From positions 1-64,000 of the forward strand of contig JBHGBF010000042.1 in assembly GCA_041946865.1 (NCBI GenBank): DNA of 64,000 nucleotides, given 5' to 3'. The position numbers and the translations under genes were made by a program. The notes beneath the pieces were generated by a model that worked only from the letters and a program-made list of their open reading frames with translations, was not told where the DNA came from and did not search any database. The stretch comes from RPQK01 sp041946865. Its GTDB lineage: Bacteria; Acidobacteriota; UBA6911; RPQK01. Shown piece by piece: positions 1-8,025 of the stretch; the first letter of the stretch is position 1; every line of letters begins with the position of its first letter.

Positions 1-260
1 GTCCACATTGCACTTCACATCAAAAACGGAGCCTCCAACGGGTTTGCATCACACCCTCGACTTCCTGAAGTTCTGAACAGACGGAGGGGCTAAGGGAGGG
101 AGGGGCGAAGGGAGGAAGGGGCGGGGGGACCCGGTCAGATGTAGGCGACTTCTTTCGGAAGGTCCTTCCCAGACTCGGCTTGAACGACAAAGAGGCTGAG
201 GTTCATCGCAGCCTGGTTGCCCGGAGAGGCTCCCGAAAGTCGCCGGAAAATCTCAAGCAG
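1..260. other. Intergenic stretch downstream of pckA
   Basis: No gene is supported here. A purine-rich run lies at about 80-128. On the minus strand the pckA reading frame stays open past its TAG stop down to a TGA at 137-135, but pckA homologues normally end near the first stop, so this is probably chance. No convincing terminator was seen. Confidence 0.5.
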
Positions 261-1865
261 CTACTTCAGGCTCATCAACCTGGGCCCGGCTGCGCACACT
301 TCGCTGCTAGCCTCCGATTCAAATGGGCGAAAGGCCTCGGCAAAACGCTCGGCCAATTCCGCCGCCTTGCGATCGTAGTCGGGAGGGTCCCGCCAGGTGC
401 TGCGCGGTCTTAGAACTTCCCTGGGAACACCCGGGATCTCTGCGGGGACTTGCAGGCGAAAAACCGGGTCTTCTTCAAACCGGGAGTGGGCGAGGGCGCC
501 CGCATAGACGCTCTGTATCATCGCGCGAGTGAAGGGCAGGTGGATGCGCTTCCCTTCGCCGTACCGCCCACCGGTCCAGCCGGTGTTGACGAGCCAGACC
601 TCTGCGTTGTGACGCGCAATGCGGTCACCCAACATGTGGGCGTAAAGGGTCGGGGAATGAACCATAAAAGGGGCGCCGAAGCAGGCGCTGAAGGTCGCCT
701 CCGGCTCCTTGACACCTCTCTCGGTGCCGGCCACCTTGGCTGTATAACCAAGGAGAAAGTAGTAAATGGCCTGCTCGCGCGTCAGCCTGGCGATGGGAGG
801 AAGAACCCCGAAGGCATCGGCTGTCAGGAAGAAGACATATTTCGGGTGTCCAGCTACCCCGCTCCGGTCGGCATTCTCGAGGTGCGAGATCGGGAAGGCG
901 GCGCGAGTGTTCTCCGTGAGGCTGTCGTCGTCCAGATTCAGGCGGCGGGTCTGCCGGTCGATGGTGACGTTTTCCAGGATCGTTCCAAACTTCCGAGTGG
1001 TCTCGAAGATCTCCGGCTCATGGTCTCTGGAGATGCGGATGACTTTCGCGTAGCAGCCCCCCTCGAGATTGAAGATCCCGTCGTCGCTCCAGCCATGCTC
1101 ATCGTCACCGATCAGTGTCCGGCGGGACTCAATCGACAAGGTTGTCTTCCCGGTGCCGGACAAGCCGAAGAACAGAGCCACGTCATCCCTGTCTTTCCCG
1201 TAGTTTGCGGAGCAGTGCATGGAAAGGACATTCTTCAGGGGGAGAAGGTAGTTCATCATCGTGAAGACGGACTTTTTCATCTCGCCCGCATAGGAGGTTC
1301 CACCAATCAGGATCTCCCTGCGGCCGAAGTGAAGGATCACGAAGACCTCTGAGCGAGTGTGGTCGGATTCGGGAATCGCACGAAAGGCCGGAGCGTGGAT
1401 GAGTGTGTACTCCGGTGTAAAGGCTTGAAGTTTCTCCCGGTCAAGCTCCCGGATGAACATGGTTCGGGCGAACATCGCGTGCCAGGCGGAGGGCGTAATC
1501 ACGCGAATCGGAGTGCGGTAACGCTCGTCAGCGCCGGCATACAAAGACTGTACGAAAATGTCCCGGCCCTGGTAGTAGGCGAGGACCCGGTTGCGCAGGT
1601 CTTCGTAATTGTCTGGGGAGAACTTCTTATTGACCGCGCCCCACCATATCTTCCCGCTGCTGCCTGGTTCCTCCACCAGGAATTTGTCCATGGGCGACCG
1701 CCCGGTATATTGACCCGTGCGAACCACCAGGGGCCCGAGGTGCGCGGTCAAACCTTCCTTGGTCCGAATGGCTTCCTCAAACAGGGCCGTTGTCGGCAGA
1801 TCCCAGAAAATGTTCCCCAGGTTGACGAATCCGAGGGCGGAAAGAGAATTGATCCCGTCAGGCAC
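261..1865 (-). CDS. pckA: Phosphoenolpyruvate carboxykinase (ATP)
   Basis: Converts oxaloacetate plus ATP to phosphoenolpyruvate, CO2 and ADP, the first committed gluconeogenic step, in the cytosol. The 534-residue protein has the usual length for the ATP-dependent family. Visible signatures are the P-loop GLSGTGKT (about residues 234-241), the metal-binding GGTSYAGEMKKS stretch (about 188-199) and DDEHGWSDDG (about 254-263). The GTG at 1865-1863 is chosen because AGGAGG lies 6 nt upstream (1877-1872). A longer in-frame start at 1964 would add 33 residues that do not look like the family. It sits downstream of phoU but has its own promoter-like sequence and leader hairpin, so it is probably a separate transcript. 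Confidence 0.95.
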   Translation of the reverse strand: MPDGINSLSALGFVNLGNIFWDLPTTALFEEAIRTKEGLTAHLGPLVVRTGQYTGRSPMDKFLVEEPGSSGKIWWGAVNKKFSPDNYEDLRNRVLAYYQGRDIFVQSLYAGADERYRTPIRVITPSAWHAMFARTMFIRELDREKLQAFTPEYTLIHAPAFRAIPESDHTRSEVFVILHFGRREILIGGTSYAGEMKKSVFTMMNYLLPLKNVLSMHCSANYGKDRDDVALFFGLSGTGKTTLSIESRRTLIGDDEHGWSDDGIFNLEGGCYAKVIRISRDHEPEIFETTRKFGTILENVTIDRQTRRLNLDDDSLTENTRAAFPISHLENADRSGVAGHPKYVFFLTADAFGVLPPIARLTREQAIYYFLLGYTAKVAGTERGVKEPEATFSACFGAPFMVHSPTLYAHMLGDRIARHNAEVWLVNTGWTGGRYGEGKRIHLPFTRAMIQSVYAGALAHSRFEEDPVFRLQVPAEIPGVPREVLRPRSTWRDPPDYDRKAAELAERFAEAFRPFESEASSEVCAAGPRLMSLK

Positions 1866-1890
1866 GACAATCCTCCTAGGGTTGCGCCAG

Positions 1891-1927
1891 AAAAAAGTCC
1901 TCCCTTTCGAGCTTCTTCGAAAAGGGG
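1891..1927 (-). terminator. Hairpin plus T-run in the pckA leader (possible attenuator)
   Basis: On the minus strand an inverted repeat (arms 1917-1926 and 1902-1910, one bulged base, 6-nt loop) is followed after 5 nt by six T residues (1896-1891). It lies between the putative promoter and the pckA ribosome-binding site. It could be a leader attenuator or leftover terminator. The 5-nt gap before the T-run weakens the call. Confidence 0.35.
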
Positions 1928-1976
1928 TGACGGTCTGACAGCGGACCGAGCCGGCCGCGATCACTTCTTTTTGACC

Positions 1977-2005
1977 ATGATACAGGGGCAGTTTCGTTCA
2001 GACAA
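1977..2005 (-). promoter_or_regulatory. Putative sigma-70 promoter of pckA
   Basis: Reading the minus strand, TTGTCT (2005-2000) and TATCAT (1982-1977) are separated by exactly 17 nt. This lies about 110 nt upstream of the pckA GTG. The -10 matches the consensus at 5 of 6 positions and the -35 at 4 of 6. Confidence 0.45.
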
Positions 2006-2134
2006 CAGAAGCGGTCCACCGGCAAGGAAGGTTTGACACGCGCGTATGTGCGGTCCTAAGTCATTGAAAATGAAAGAGTGCAGCCCGGGTTGGACCCACT
2101 CGACCAGATCCGAGAGCTTCCTTGGCGCCCGCCC

Positions 2135-2824
2135 TCAGCTCTGCCCGGCGTGTTCGCGCAGTGCTCTGACTTTTTCAAAGTGCCGGATATCCTTTCCTTC
2201 CACCATAAACACGACCATCTCGGCCACATTCGAGCTGTGGTCGCCTACCCGCTCGACGTATTTGGCGATGGAGAAAAGGTGAGCCAGCGGAGGAATCAGC
2301 GTTCGATCACGGCTCATGGTGTCCACAATCTGGCTCCAGATGTGTGCGTGCATCTCATCGACCAGGTCGTCTTCGCGAATGACCTGCTGGGCCAGCTCGG
2401 CGTTGCGATTCACAAAAGCATCAAGGGACCGCTTGAGCATTGATTGTGCGATCGCGCCCATCGGAGCGAGGCCAAAGAACTCCGCCAAAGGAGGTTGCTT
2501 GAGGACCTCGAGTACGTGCTCGGAAATGTCCTTCGACATGTCTCCCACGCGCTCCAGGTCTTTCACGATCTTGAGCGAGGTGGCGATGAAGCGAAGATCG
2601 CGGGCGACGGGCTGCCGGCGGGCGAGGATCGAGAGACAGGCCTCGTCAATGTGGATCTCCCTGAAGTCGACAGAGGGATCGCGCAGTATGACTTCCTTCG
2701 CCAGGGTGGCGTCTCGGCTAAGCAACGAGTGAAGGGCGTCGCCGATGTTCCGTTCCACCTGGGCGCCGAGATCCAGCAGCGCGTGCTTGAGCTGGTCCAG
2801 TTCTTCTTCAAACTTTCTGTCCAT
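2135..2824 (-). CDS. phoU: Phosphate signalling protein PhoU
   Basis: PhoU links the PstSCAB transporter to the PhoR kinase and represses Pho signalling when phosphate is plentiful. It acts at the cytoplasmic membrane. The 229-residue protein is all-helical in appearance and carries two PhoU repeats with the typical acidic metal-binding patches, for example ERVGDMSKDISEHV in the first half and YVERVGDHSSNVAEMV in the second. The start ATG is 1 nt past the pstB stop, so it is the last gene of the pst operon. Confidence 0.95.
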   Translation of the reverse strand: MDRKFEEELDQLKHALLDLGAQVERNIGDALHSLLSRDATLAKEVILRDPSVDFREIHIDEACLSILARRQPVARDLRFIATSLKIVKDLERVGDMSKDISEHVLEVLKQPPLAEFFGLAPMGAIAQSMLKRSLDAFVNRNAELAQQVIREDDLVDEMHAHIWSQIVDTMSRDRTLIPPLAHLFSIAKYVERVGDHSSNVAEMVVFMVEGKDIRHFEKVRALREHAGQS

Positions 2825-2825
2825 G

Positions 2826-3641
2826 CTATCCGAACCTTCCCGTCACGTAGTCCTCGGTTCTCTGCTGACGAGGATTGGTAAAAATGATGTCGGTCTTGTC
2901 GATCTCAATGAGCTGACCCAGGTAAAAAAAGGCCGTAAGATCGCTTACGCGCGCCGCCTGCTGCATGTTGTGCGTGACAATGACGATCGCATAGTCCTTT
3001 TTCAGTTCCTGGATGAGATCTTCAATGCGGGCGGTGGCGATCGGGTCGAGGGCGCTCGCCGGCTCGTCCATGAGCAACACCTCCGGACGGATAGCAAGCG
3101 CCCGAGCGATGCACAGGCGTTGCTGCTGTCCTCCCGACAAGTCGAGCGCTGACGACTTGAGCCGGTCTTTCACCTCCTCCCAGATGGCCGCCTGTCGGAG
3201 GCTTTGTTCCACCCTCGCCTCGATGTCCCGCTTATCCTTCCAGCCGTTGACCCTGAGCCCGTAGGCCACGTTGTCATAGATGGACTTCGGGAACGGGTTC
3301 GACTTTTGGAAGACCATGCCTACTCGGCAGCGCAGCTCGACGACATCCATCTCGGGGCCATAGATATCCTGACCGTCCAAAAAGACCTTTCCGCCGACGC
3401 GAGCGCCCGGGATGATATCGTTCATCCGGTTCAGACAACGGAGAAACGTCGATTTGCCACAGCCGGAGGGCCCGATCAGGCCCGTGACCCGGTTGGAAGG
3501 GATGGTTATGTTGATATCCGAGAGCGCCTTCTTTTCGCCATAGAAGAAGTCCAGGCCCCTGGTCTCAATCTTGGGCTGGGCGGGTGGCTGGGCCGGATGT
3601 TTGTCGTCTTCTCTTGCTCGGGCTTCGGCCGGCAGCTTCAT
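2826..3641 (-). CDS. pstB: Phosphate ABC transporter ATP-binding protein PstB
   Basis: ATPase of the high-affinity phosphate importer. In the 271-residue product, Walker A GPSGCGKST is at 57-65, the ABC signature LSGGQQQR at 168-175, Walker B VLLMDEP at 188-194 and the switch histidine H224 in VTHN. The ATG at 3641 overlaps the pstA stop in an ATGA arrangement, which fixes this start over a longer in-frame one. A Pro/Ala-rich N-terminal tail of about 22 residues precedes the ABC domain and is longer than in the Escherichia coli protein. Confidence 0.96.
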   Translation of the reverse strand: MKLPAEARAREDDKHPAQPPAQPKIETRGLDFFYGEKKALSDINITIPSNRVTGLIGPSGCGKSTFLRCLNRMNDIIPGARVGGKVFLDGQDIYGPEMDVVELRCRVGMVFQKSNPFPKSIYDNVAYGLRVNGWKDKRDIEARVEQSLRQAAIWEEVKDRLKSSALDLSGGQQQRLCIARALAIRPEVLLMDEPASALDPIATARIEDLIQELKKDYAIVIVTHNMQQAARVSDLTAFFYLGQLIEIDKTDIIFTNPRQQRTEDYVTGRFG

Positions 3642-4534
3642 TGTGCATGCCTCTTCTGATAACGGTTGCGCAGCCAGATGGCAATCGCGTTCATAAGGAT
3701 CAGCAGCGGGAGGAGAACGGCAATCGCCGCGGCCGCATTCGCGTGAAATCCGGCCTGTGGGCGCGACACCCAATTGAATATCTGGATGGGAAGCACGGTA
3801 AAGGGGGAGAACAGACTGTCAGGCACGAAGGAAACGTAAGTGATCGCCCCAATGGTGATCAAGGGCGCAGTCTCTCCAATTGCCCGCGAAAGACCCAAAA
3901 TGGCGCTCGTCAAAATACCCGGCAGGGCCATCGGCAGTACCTGATAACGGATTGTCTGCCAGCGGGTCGCTCCCAAGGCGTACGAAGCTTCGCGAATTGA
4001 GTCGGGAACCGTCCGCAACGCCTCCCTGCATCCAATAATGATCACCGGCAGCACCAGGAGGGCGAGGGTCAAGGCGCCGGCCAACAGGCTGCGACCCAGG
4101 GCCAGGAATCGAACGAAAATGGCCAGGCCGAGAAGCCCGTAAATGATCGATGGGACACCAGCCAGGTTCGCAATGTTGATGTCGATCAGACTTGAAAACC
4201 AACCGAGCCCGAATCCGCCCTTTTCGCCGTACTCTTCCAGGTAGATGGCAGCGCCAACCCCAACGGGGAAGGAGAACAAAGCGGTCAGGAGCATGACGTA
4301 AAGAGTGCCGAGCACGGCGGGTAGCACTCCGGCCCGCTCCGGGAAGCGCGACGGGTAACCGGTAAGAAAGCTCCAGCCGAGGCGCGACATACCGTCCACG
4401 ACCACACTTGCGAGCAGGAGCGCAAGAACCAGGAGGGCGCCAGCGAGAATCGCCAGGCAGACGATCTGAAAAAGAAGTTCTTTCCAGAACCTCGCACCCG
4501 CCGGCCAGGGCGGCGCGACTGACTGGCTGCTCAT
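3638..4534 (-). CDS. pstA: Phosphate ABC transporter permease PstA
   Basis: Inner-membrane channel subunit of the phosphate importer, partner of PstC. The 298-residue protein has about six membrane segments and the binding-protein-dependent transport EAA-type loop (REASYALGATRWQTIRYQVLP) that docks onto PstB. Conserved AIGETAPLI and the GVPSIIYG segment are typical of PstA. Its start overlaps pstC by 4 nt and its end overlaps pstB by 4 nt, which indicates translational coupling. Confidence 0.96.
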   Translation of the reverse strand: MSSQSVAPPWPAGARFWKELLFQIVCLAILAGALLVLALLLASVVVDGMSRLGWSFLTGYPSRFPERAGVLPAVLGTLYVMLLTALFSFPVGVGAAIYLEEYGEKGGFGLGWFSSLIDINIANLAGVPSIIYGLLGLAIFVRFLALGRSLLAGALTLALLVLPVIIIGCREALRTVPDSIREASYALGATRWQTIRYQVLPMALPGILTSAILGLSRAIGETAPLITIGAITYVSFVPDSLFSPFTVLPIQIFNWVSRPQAGFHANAAAAIAVLLPLLILMNAIAIWLRNRYQKRHAQ

Positions 4535-5433
4535 CGATACACCTCCCGAAAACGCGCCCTTAACCTCTGACTCAGGATGTTCAGAAACAGGGTGGTCAAG
4601 AAGAGCATCATGCCCACGACGAAGATCGTTTTGTATTCCAGAGTACCGACCGGCGTATCTCCCATACTGACCTGCACGATGTAAGCGGTCATGGTCTCGA
4701 TCGGGACCAGCGGATTCGCAGTCAGCCTTGGCTGTTGACCTGCCGCGATCGCCACGATCATGGTTTCACCTATCGCCCGGGATACAGCCACGATGAAAGA
4801 GGCGGTTATGCCCGAAAAGGCTGCGGGAAGAACGATTCGGAAAGAAACCTGGAGTTTCGTGGAGCCGAGGGCGTAGGCGGCTTCCCGAAGGCTTCGCGGC
4901 GCCGCGTGCAGGGCGTCTTCGCTCAGTGACGATACGAGCGGCAGGATCATGATGCCCATGACGATGCCGGGTGAAAGGGCGTTGAATCCGGCCAGTCCGG
5001 GGATAAATCTCTGCAAGAGCGGGGTGACGACAAGGAGCGCGAAATACCCGTAAACCACGGTCGGAATCCCCGCGAGGATCTCCAAGACCGGCTTGACGAT
5101 TCGCCGCATCCGGTCAGGCGCGTATTCGCTCAGGTAAAGCGCCGAGACCAGGCCGGCCGGCAGCGCCACGAGCATCGCGATGCCTGAAATCAGGACCGTC
5201 CCGGCCAGCAGCGGCCAGATGCCAAAGCGCTTCTGCGCAAAAAGCGGCGTCCACTCGGTGTCGGCGAAGAAGCTGACGAGCGAGACTTCATGGAAGAAAT
5301 CGACAGTCTCGAACACCAGAACAAGAACAATACCGAGCGTTGTCAGGATCGAGAGGCTGGCGCAAAACAGCAGAAACAGCTCAATCCCCCTCTCGCGCCC
5401 ACCGGCCTTGCAGCTCTTCGAAAAGAGTCTCAT
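4531..5433 (-). CDS. pstC: Phosphate ABC transporter permease PstC
   Basis: Inner-membrane channel subunit of the phosphate importer, partner of PstA. The 300-residue protein has about six membrane segments. It shows AGIPTVVYGYFAL, the EAA loop REAAYALGSTKLQVSFRI and RAIGETMIVAIAAGQQP, the last being characteristic of PstC. It overlaps pstS by 4 nt at its start and pstA by 4 nt at its end. Confidence 0.96.
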   Translation of the reverse strand: MRLFSKSCKAGGRERGIELFLLFCASLSILTTLGIVLVLVFETVDFFHEVSLVSFFADTEWTPLFAQKRFGIWPLLAGTVLISGIAMLVALPAGLVSALYLSEYAPDRMRRIVKPVLEILAGIPTVVYGYFALLVVTPLLQRFIPGLAGFNALSPGIVMGIMILPLVSSLSEDALHAAPRSLREAAYALGSTKLQVSFRIVLPAAFSGITASFIVAVSRAIGETMIVAIAAGQQPRLTANPLVPIETMTAYIVQVSMGDTPVGTLEYKTIFVVGMMLFLTTLFLNILSQRLRARFREVYR

Positions 5434-6473
5434 TCAGCCGCGCCTGACTCCTTTCTCAGCAAGTCCTCAACCGACACGCCGACCTGAGACCCGCCGGCAA
5501 ACACGGTACCCGTGATTTTTCTCTCCACTCTTTCCTGCACCAGCCGGTAGGCCTCGCCAGGCAGCGGAATGTAGCCGACCTGGCCGACAAGCGCGGCGGC
5601 ATTCTCGAGGTAGAAGTCGACGAAACGCGAGACCTCGGGCCGGTCGAGAGCCTGCCTGCGGATGTAGATGAAAATCGGGCGCGAAAGCGGCTGGTAGGTG
5701 GCATTCTTAACCGTCTCCACCGACGGGACGATTGGTCCGTTCCCGTTTTCCGGCTTGGCGTCATCAAGCGGGACGACTCGCAGCCGGTCCTTGTTCTCTT
5801 CGTAGTAGGCGTATCCGAAGAAGCCCAGTGCCAGCTCGTCGGCCGCAATCCCCTGGACCAGCACATTGTCGTCCTCGCTTGAGGTGAAGTCGCCCCGGCT
5901 GGCCCCTTCTTCACCGACTATGGCGCCGGTGAAGTAATCGTAGGTGCCGGAATCCACCCCCGGGCCGAACAGGTGAATCTCCCGGTCTGGCCAGTCCGGC
6001 CGGACCTGGTTCCATCGAGTCACCTTCTTTTGAGCGGAGGGTTCCCAGAGACGCTTCAACTCCTGGACGGTTATGCTCCGACACCAGGTGTTCCTCGGGT
6101 TGACGACTATGGCGATTCCGTCATAGGCGACAGGGAGCTCGACGAAATCGACACGGTTCTGACGCGCCATCTGAAGCTCCGAGTCCTTGATCGGCCGCGA
6201 AGCGTCGCAGATGTCGATCTCGCCCCGGCTGAATTTCTTAAATCCCCCACCGGTGCCTGAAACCCCGACGGTGACTTTGACATTCGCTTGTTCCCGCCCG
6301 AATTCCTCGGCCATCGCCTCGGTGATAGGGAAAACCGTGCTGGAGCCGTCCACCGTGATACTGCCGGCGAGCTTGCCGGCGTCCGTTTTGGCCCCGCCCG
6401 CCCCACAGCCCGGAAAGGCAAGCAGGCCCAAAACCAGGCCGATACTGAGTAAGCCCCAAAACCGTGCTTTCAT
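5430..6473 (-). CDS. pstS: Phosphate-binding lipoprotein PstS
   Basis: Periplasmic phosphate receptor of the Pst importer. The N-terminus is a lipoprotein signal ending in AFPGC, with Cys23 the predicted lipidated residue, so it should be membrane-anchored. Phosphate-binding segments are visible: DGSSTVFP, SGTGGGFKKF and GVDSGTYDYF. At 347 residues it is normal for the family. GGAGGAAGC directly precedes the ATG. A 63-nt gap to the porin gene holds a Pho-box-like array, so it can be transcribed independently as well as with the porin. Confidence 0.95.
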   Translation of the reverse strand: MKARFWGLLSIGLVLGLLAFPGCGAGGAKTDAGKLAGSITVDGSSTVFPITEAMAEEFGREQANVKVTVGVSGTGGGFKKFSRGEIDICDASRPIKDSELQMARQNRVDFVELPVAYDGIAIVVNPRNTWCRSITVQELKRLWEPSAQKKVTRWNQVRPDWPDREIHLFGPGVDSGTYDYFTGAIVGEEGASRGDFTSSEDDNVLVQGIAADELALGFFGYAYYEENKDRLRVVPLDDAKPENGNGPIVPSVETVKNATYQPLSRPIFIYIRRQALDRPEVSRFVDFYLENAAALVGQVGYIPLPGEAYRLVQERVERKITGTVFAGGSQVGVSVEDLLRKESGAAE

Positions 6474-6485
6474 GCTTCCTCCACG

Positions 6486-6534
6486 AGAATAGGATCAAAC
6501 TTTCTTGTAAAGATCGGATAAAGAACGGACGAGG
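6486..6534 (-). promoter_or_regulatory. Putative PhoB box and promoter of pstS
   Basis: Minus-strand 7-mers CTTTATC (6523-6517) and CTTTACA (6512-6506) are separated by 4 nt, the classic Pho-box geometry with an 11-nt period. A weaker unit CCTCGTC (6534-6528) continues the phase. A -10-like TATTCT is at 6491-6486, 14 nt past the last unit. It sits immediately upstream of pstS. The unit sequence matches those upstream of the porin. Confidence 0.6.
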
Positions 6535-6536
6535 GA

Positions 6537-7754
6537 CTAAAAATCGACTTGGAAGCGCATCTGGAGTATATCGGCGGCGCCGCGGCCTTCCAGGGCTGCC
6601 CTGACGTAGTTCCACATGATCCGGCTGTTCGCATTCAGATACCAGTTCAGTCCCGCAGTCAGGTCTTTGAGTACTCCGCCCGTGACCGGTCCGTCGTTCA
6701 GATCGACCTTCGAGTATCGAACGCCAACTTCCCAAGCTCCAGTACCATCCTCTCTGGACGGAAAGGTGCTCCGGGGGCGGACGCGGCTGAAGGCGGCGTC
6801 CGAGGGCCGGTAGCTTCGGTTCTCGCCTGTCAGAAAAACGCTCCCAAGTACGTAAAAGCCACCCAATGTGGGTCCCGTCCGGCCGACGCCGTTTGGCAGT
6901 TCGGTATCTGCCCGAATATATTCCGCTTGGATTGACGTCGGTCCGTAGACGAGGGCCGCCTCTGTGCCGATAAGGTTCAGGGCCTCCGCCGGGAACACTC
7001 CGGTGTCGACAAAGCGCGGAGCCAGGTGGGCCTCGGGACGCTCCCGGAACCGGAAGCTTGAGGCGATGTTCCGCCGACTGTAGGCCACGCCCAGATGCAA
7101 CAGTCTGCGGCCCTCGTCGGCGAACCAGGACACAGCGGTTACCCGCCCGGTCACGGCCCAGTTTTCGTCTCCCATAGCAATTCCGAAGTCATTTGTGTCT
7201 TTGAAAACGCCTGCCGCCCAGCTTATCCGCTCCCCCAGTTCCCGGTCATGAATCATGATCCCCGTATGGCGCGAGGGAACGAAGGCATTGGCCAGAGAAC
7301 GTTCCATGAAAGTTATGAAATTCGAGCTTGTTTGTTCTTCGAGCCCAAACGGCTCCTTGAACTGGCCGAAACGGATGTTGCCGATACCCTTTAATTTGCG
7401 GAGGCCGACGTATACATCGCGAAAAGCCGCATCCCCGGTGGCGAAGTCGAATTGCGCCTTGAACTCCACGTTTTCGTAGGTCACGCCGGAGAGTGAGACC
7501 CGGGCCCGCCGAAATTCGGTTCCGTCCGTCATTTCCCCGAATTGAGAGGTCAGAGGTTCTGCGGCTTCCATGACGGTCCAGTCGTTGTGAATGCGGCCTC
7601 CGATCTGAACTTCAAAACGCCCGTCGGCTGTCGTGAGCCGAAGTCCGTCTTTCCACTGAAAGAGCAGCACAACGTTGTCGGCTTTCTTCCCGGCTTCCTT
7701 GGCGGCTTGACCGAAAATGGACACGAGAAGCAGTGAAAACGCGCACACCAGCAT
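6537..7754 (-). CDS. Phosphate-selective porin O/P family outer-membrane protein
   Basis: Outer-membrane beta-barrel of the OprO/OprP type that passes phosphate or polyphosphate into the periplasm. It has an N-terminal signal peptide (LVCAFSLLLVSIFGQA), then the early motif LTTADGRFEVQIGGRIHNDW and many amphipathic strands, ending in an aromatic strand (QMRFQVDF) typical of barrel C-termini. The ATG at 7754 is preferred because AAAGGA precedes it by 5 nt. An ATG at 7769 is also possible but lacks a ribosome site and would lie at the predicted transcription start. It is the first gene of the pst block, with strong Pho-box-like sequences upstream. Confidence 0.88.
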   Translation of the reverse strand: MLVCAFSLLLVSIFGQAAKEAGKKADNVVLLFQWKDGLRLTTADGRFEVQIGGRIHNDWTVMEAAEPLTSQFGEMTDGTEFRRARVSLSGVTYENVEFKAQFDFATGDAAFRDVYVGLRKLKGIGNIRFGQFKEPFGLEEQTSSNFITFMERSLANAFVPSRHTGIMIHDRELGERISWAAGVFKDTNDFGIAMGDENWAVTGRVTAVSWFADEGRRLLHLGVAYSRRNIASSFRFRERPEAHLAPRFVDTGVFPAEALNLIGTEAALVYGPTSIQAEYIRADTELPNGVGRTGPTLGGFYVLGSVFLTGENRSYRPSDAAFSRVRPRSTFPSREDGTGAWEVGVRYSKVDLNDGPVTGGVLKDLTAGLNWYLNANSRIMWNYVRAALEGRGAADILQMRFQVDF

Positions 7755-7775
7755 GACTGTCCTTTGCATGGAGCG

Positions 7776-7830
7776 ACTCTACGATCCCGGAATCAAGGCT
7801 GGATAAAGGCAGTGTGAAGATTCGATGAAG
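7776..7830 (-). promoter_or_regulatory. Four-unit Pho-box array upstream of the porin
   Basis: Reading the minus strand, four 7-mers repeat every 11 nt: CTTCATC (7830-7824), CTTCACA (7819-7813), CTTTATC (7808-7802) and CTTGATT (7797-7791), each separated by 4 nt. A -10-like TAGAGT (7781-7776) follows the last unit after 9 nt, close to the spacing at known PhoB promoters. The cognate phoB gene is adjacent. Binding by PhoB is inferred. Confidence 0.65.
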
Positions 7831-7884
7831 GGGAGGGAAGCTCCTGGAGCGACGATCGGCTTCGAGATACAGTGGTTAACATCG

Positions 7885-7902
7885 TGTAAGGATTCGATGA
7901 AG
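7885..7902 (-). promoter_or_regulatory. Distal duplicated Pho-box pair
   Basis: CTTCATC (7902-7896) and CCTTACA (7891-7885) repeat the Pho-box spacing. They lie inside a 31-nt segment (7891-7921) that duplicates 7819-7849 with two mismatches. This looks like a duplicated operator 72 nt upstream of the proximal array. Confidence 0.5.
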
Positions 7903-8025
7903 GGGAGGGAAATTCCTGGAGATGGGGCGAGGCCGAAGCTTGTCAAAGGCCCTTCAACCTTTGTGTGGCGCAGGAACCGTCGTCGCGGACCTTCGGACGT
8001 CTTGTATCAGGGCCGAGAAGCCGCC

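Noticed and set aside
450..1352. 300-codon plus-strand open frame opposite pckA
   Set aside because: It is a shadow of pckA in GC-rich sequence, has no domain-like composition and no ribosome site.
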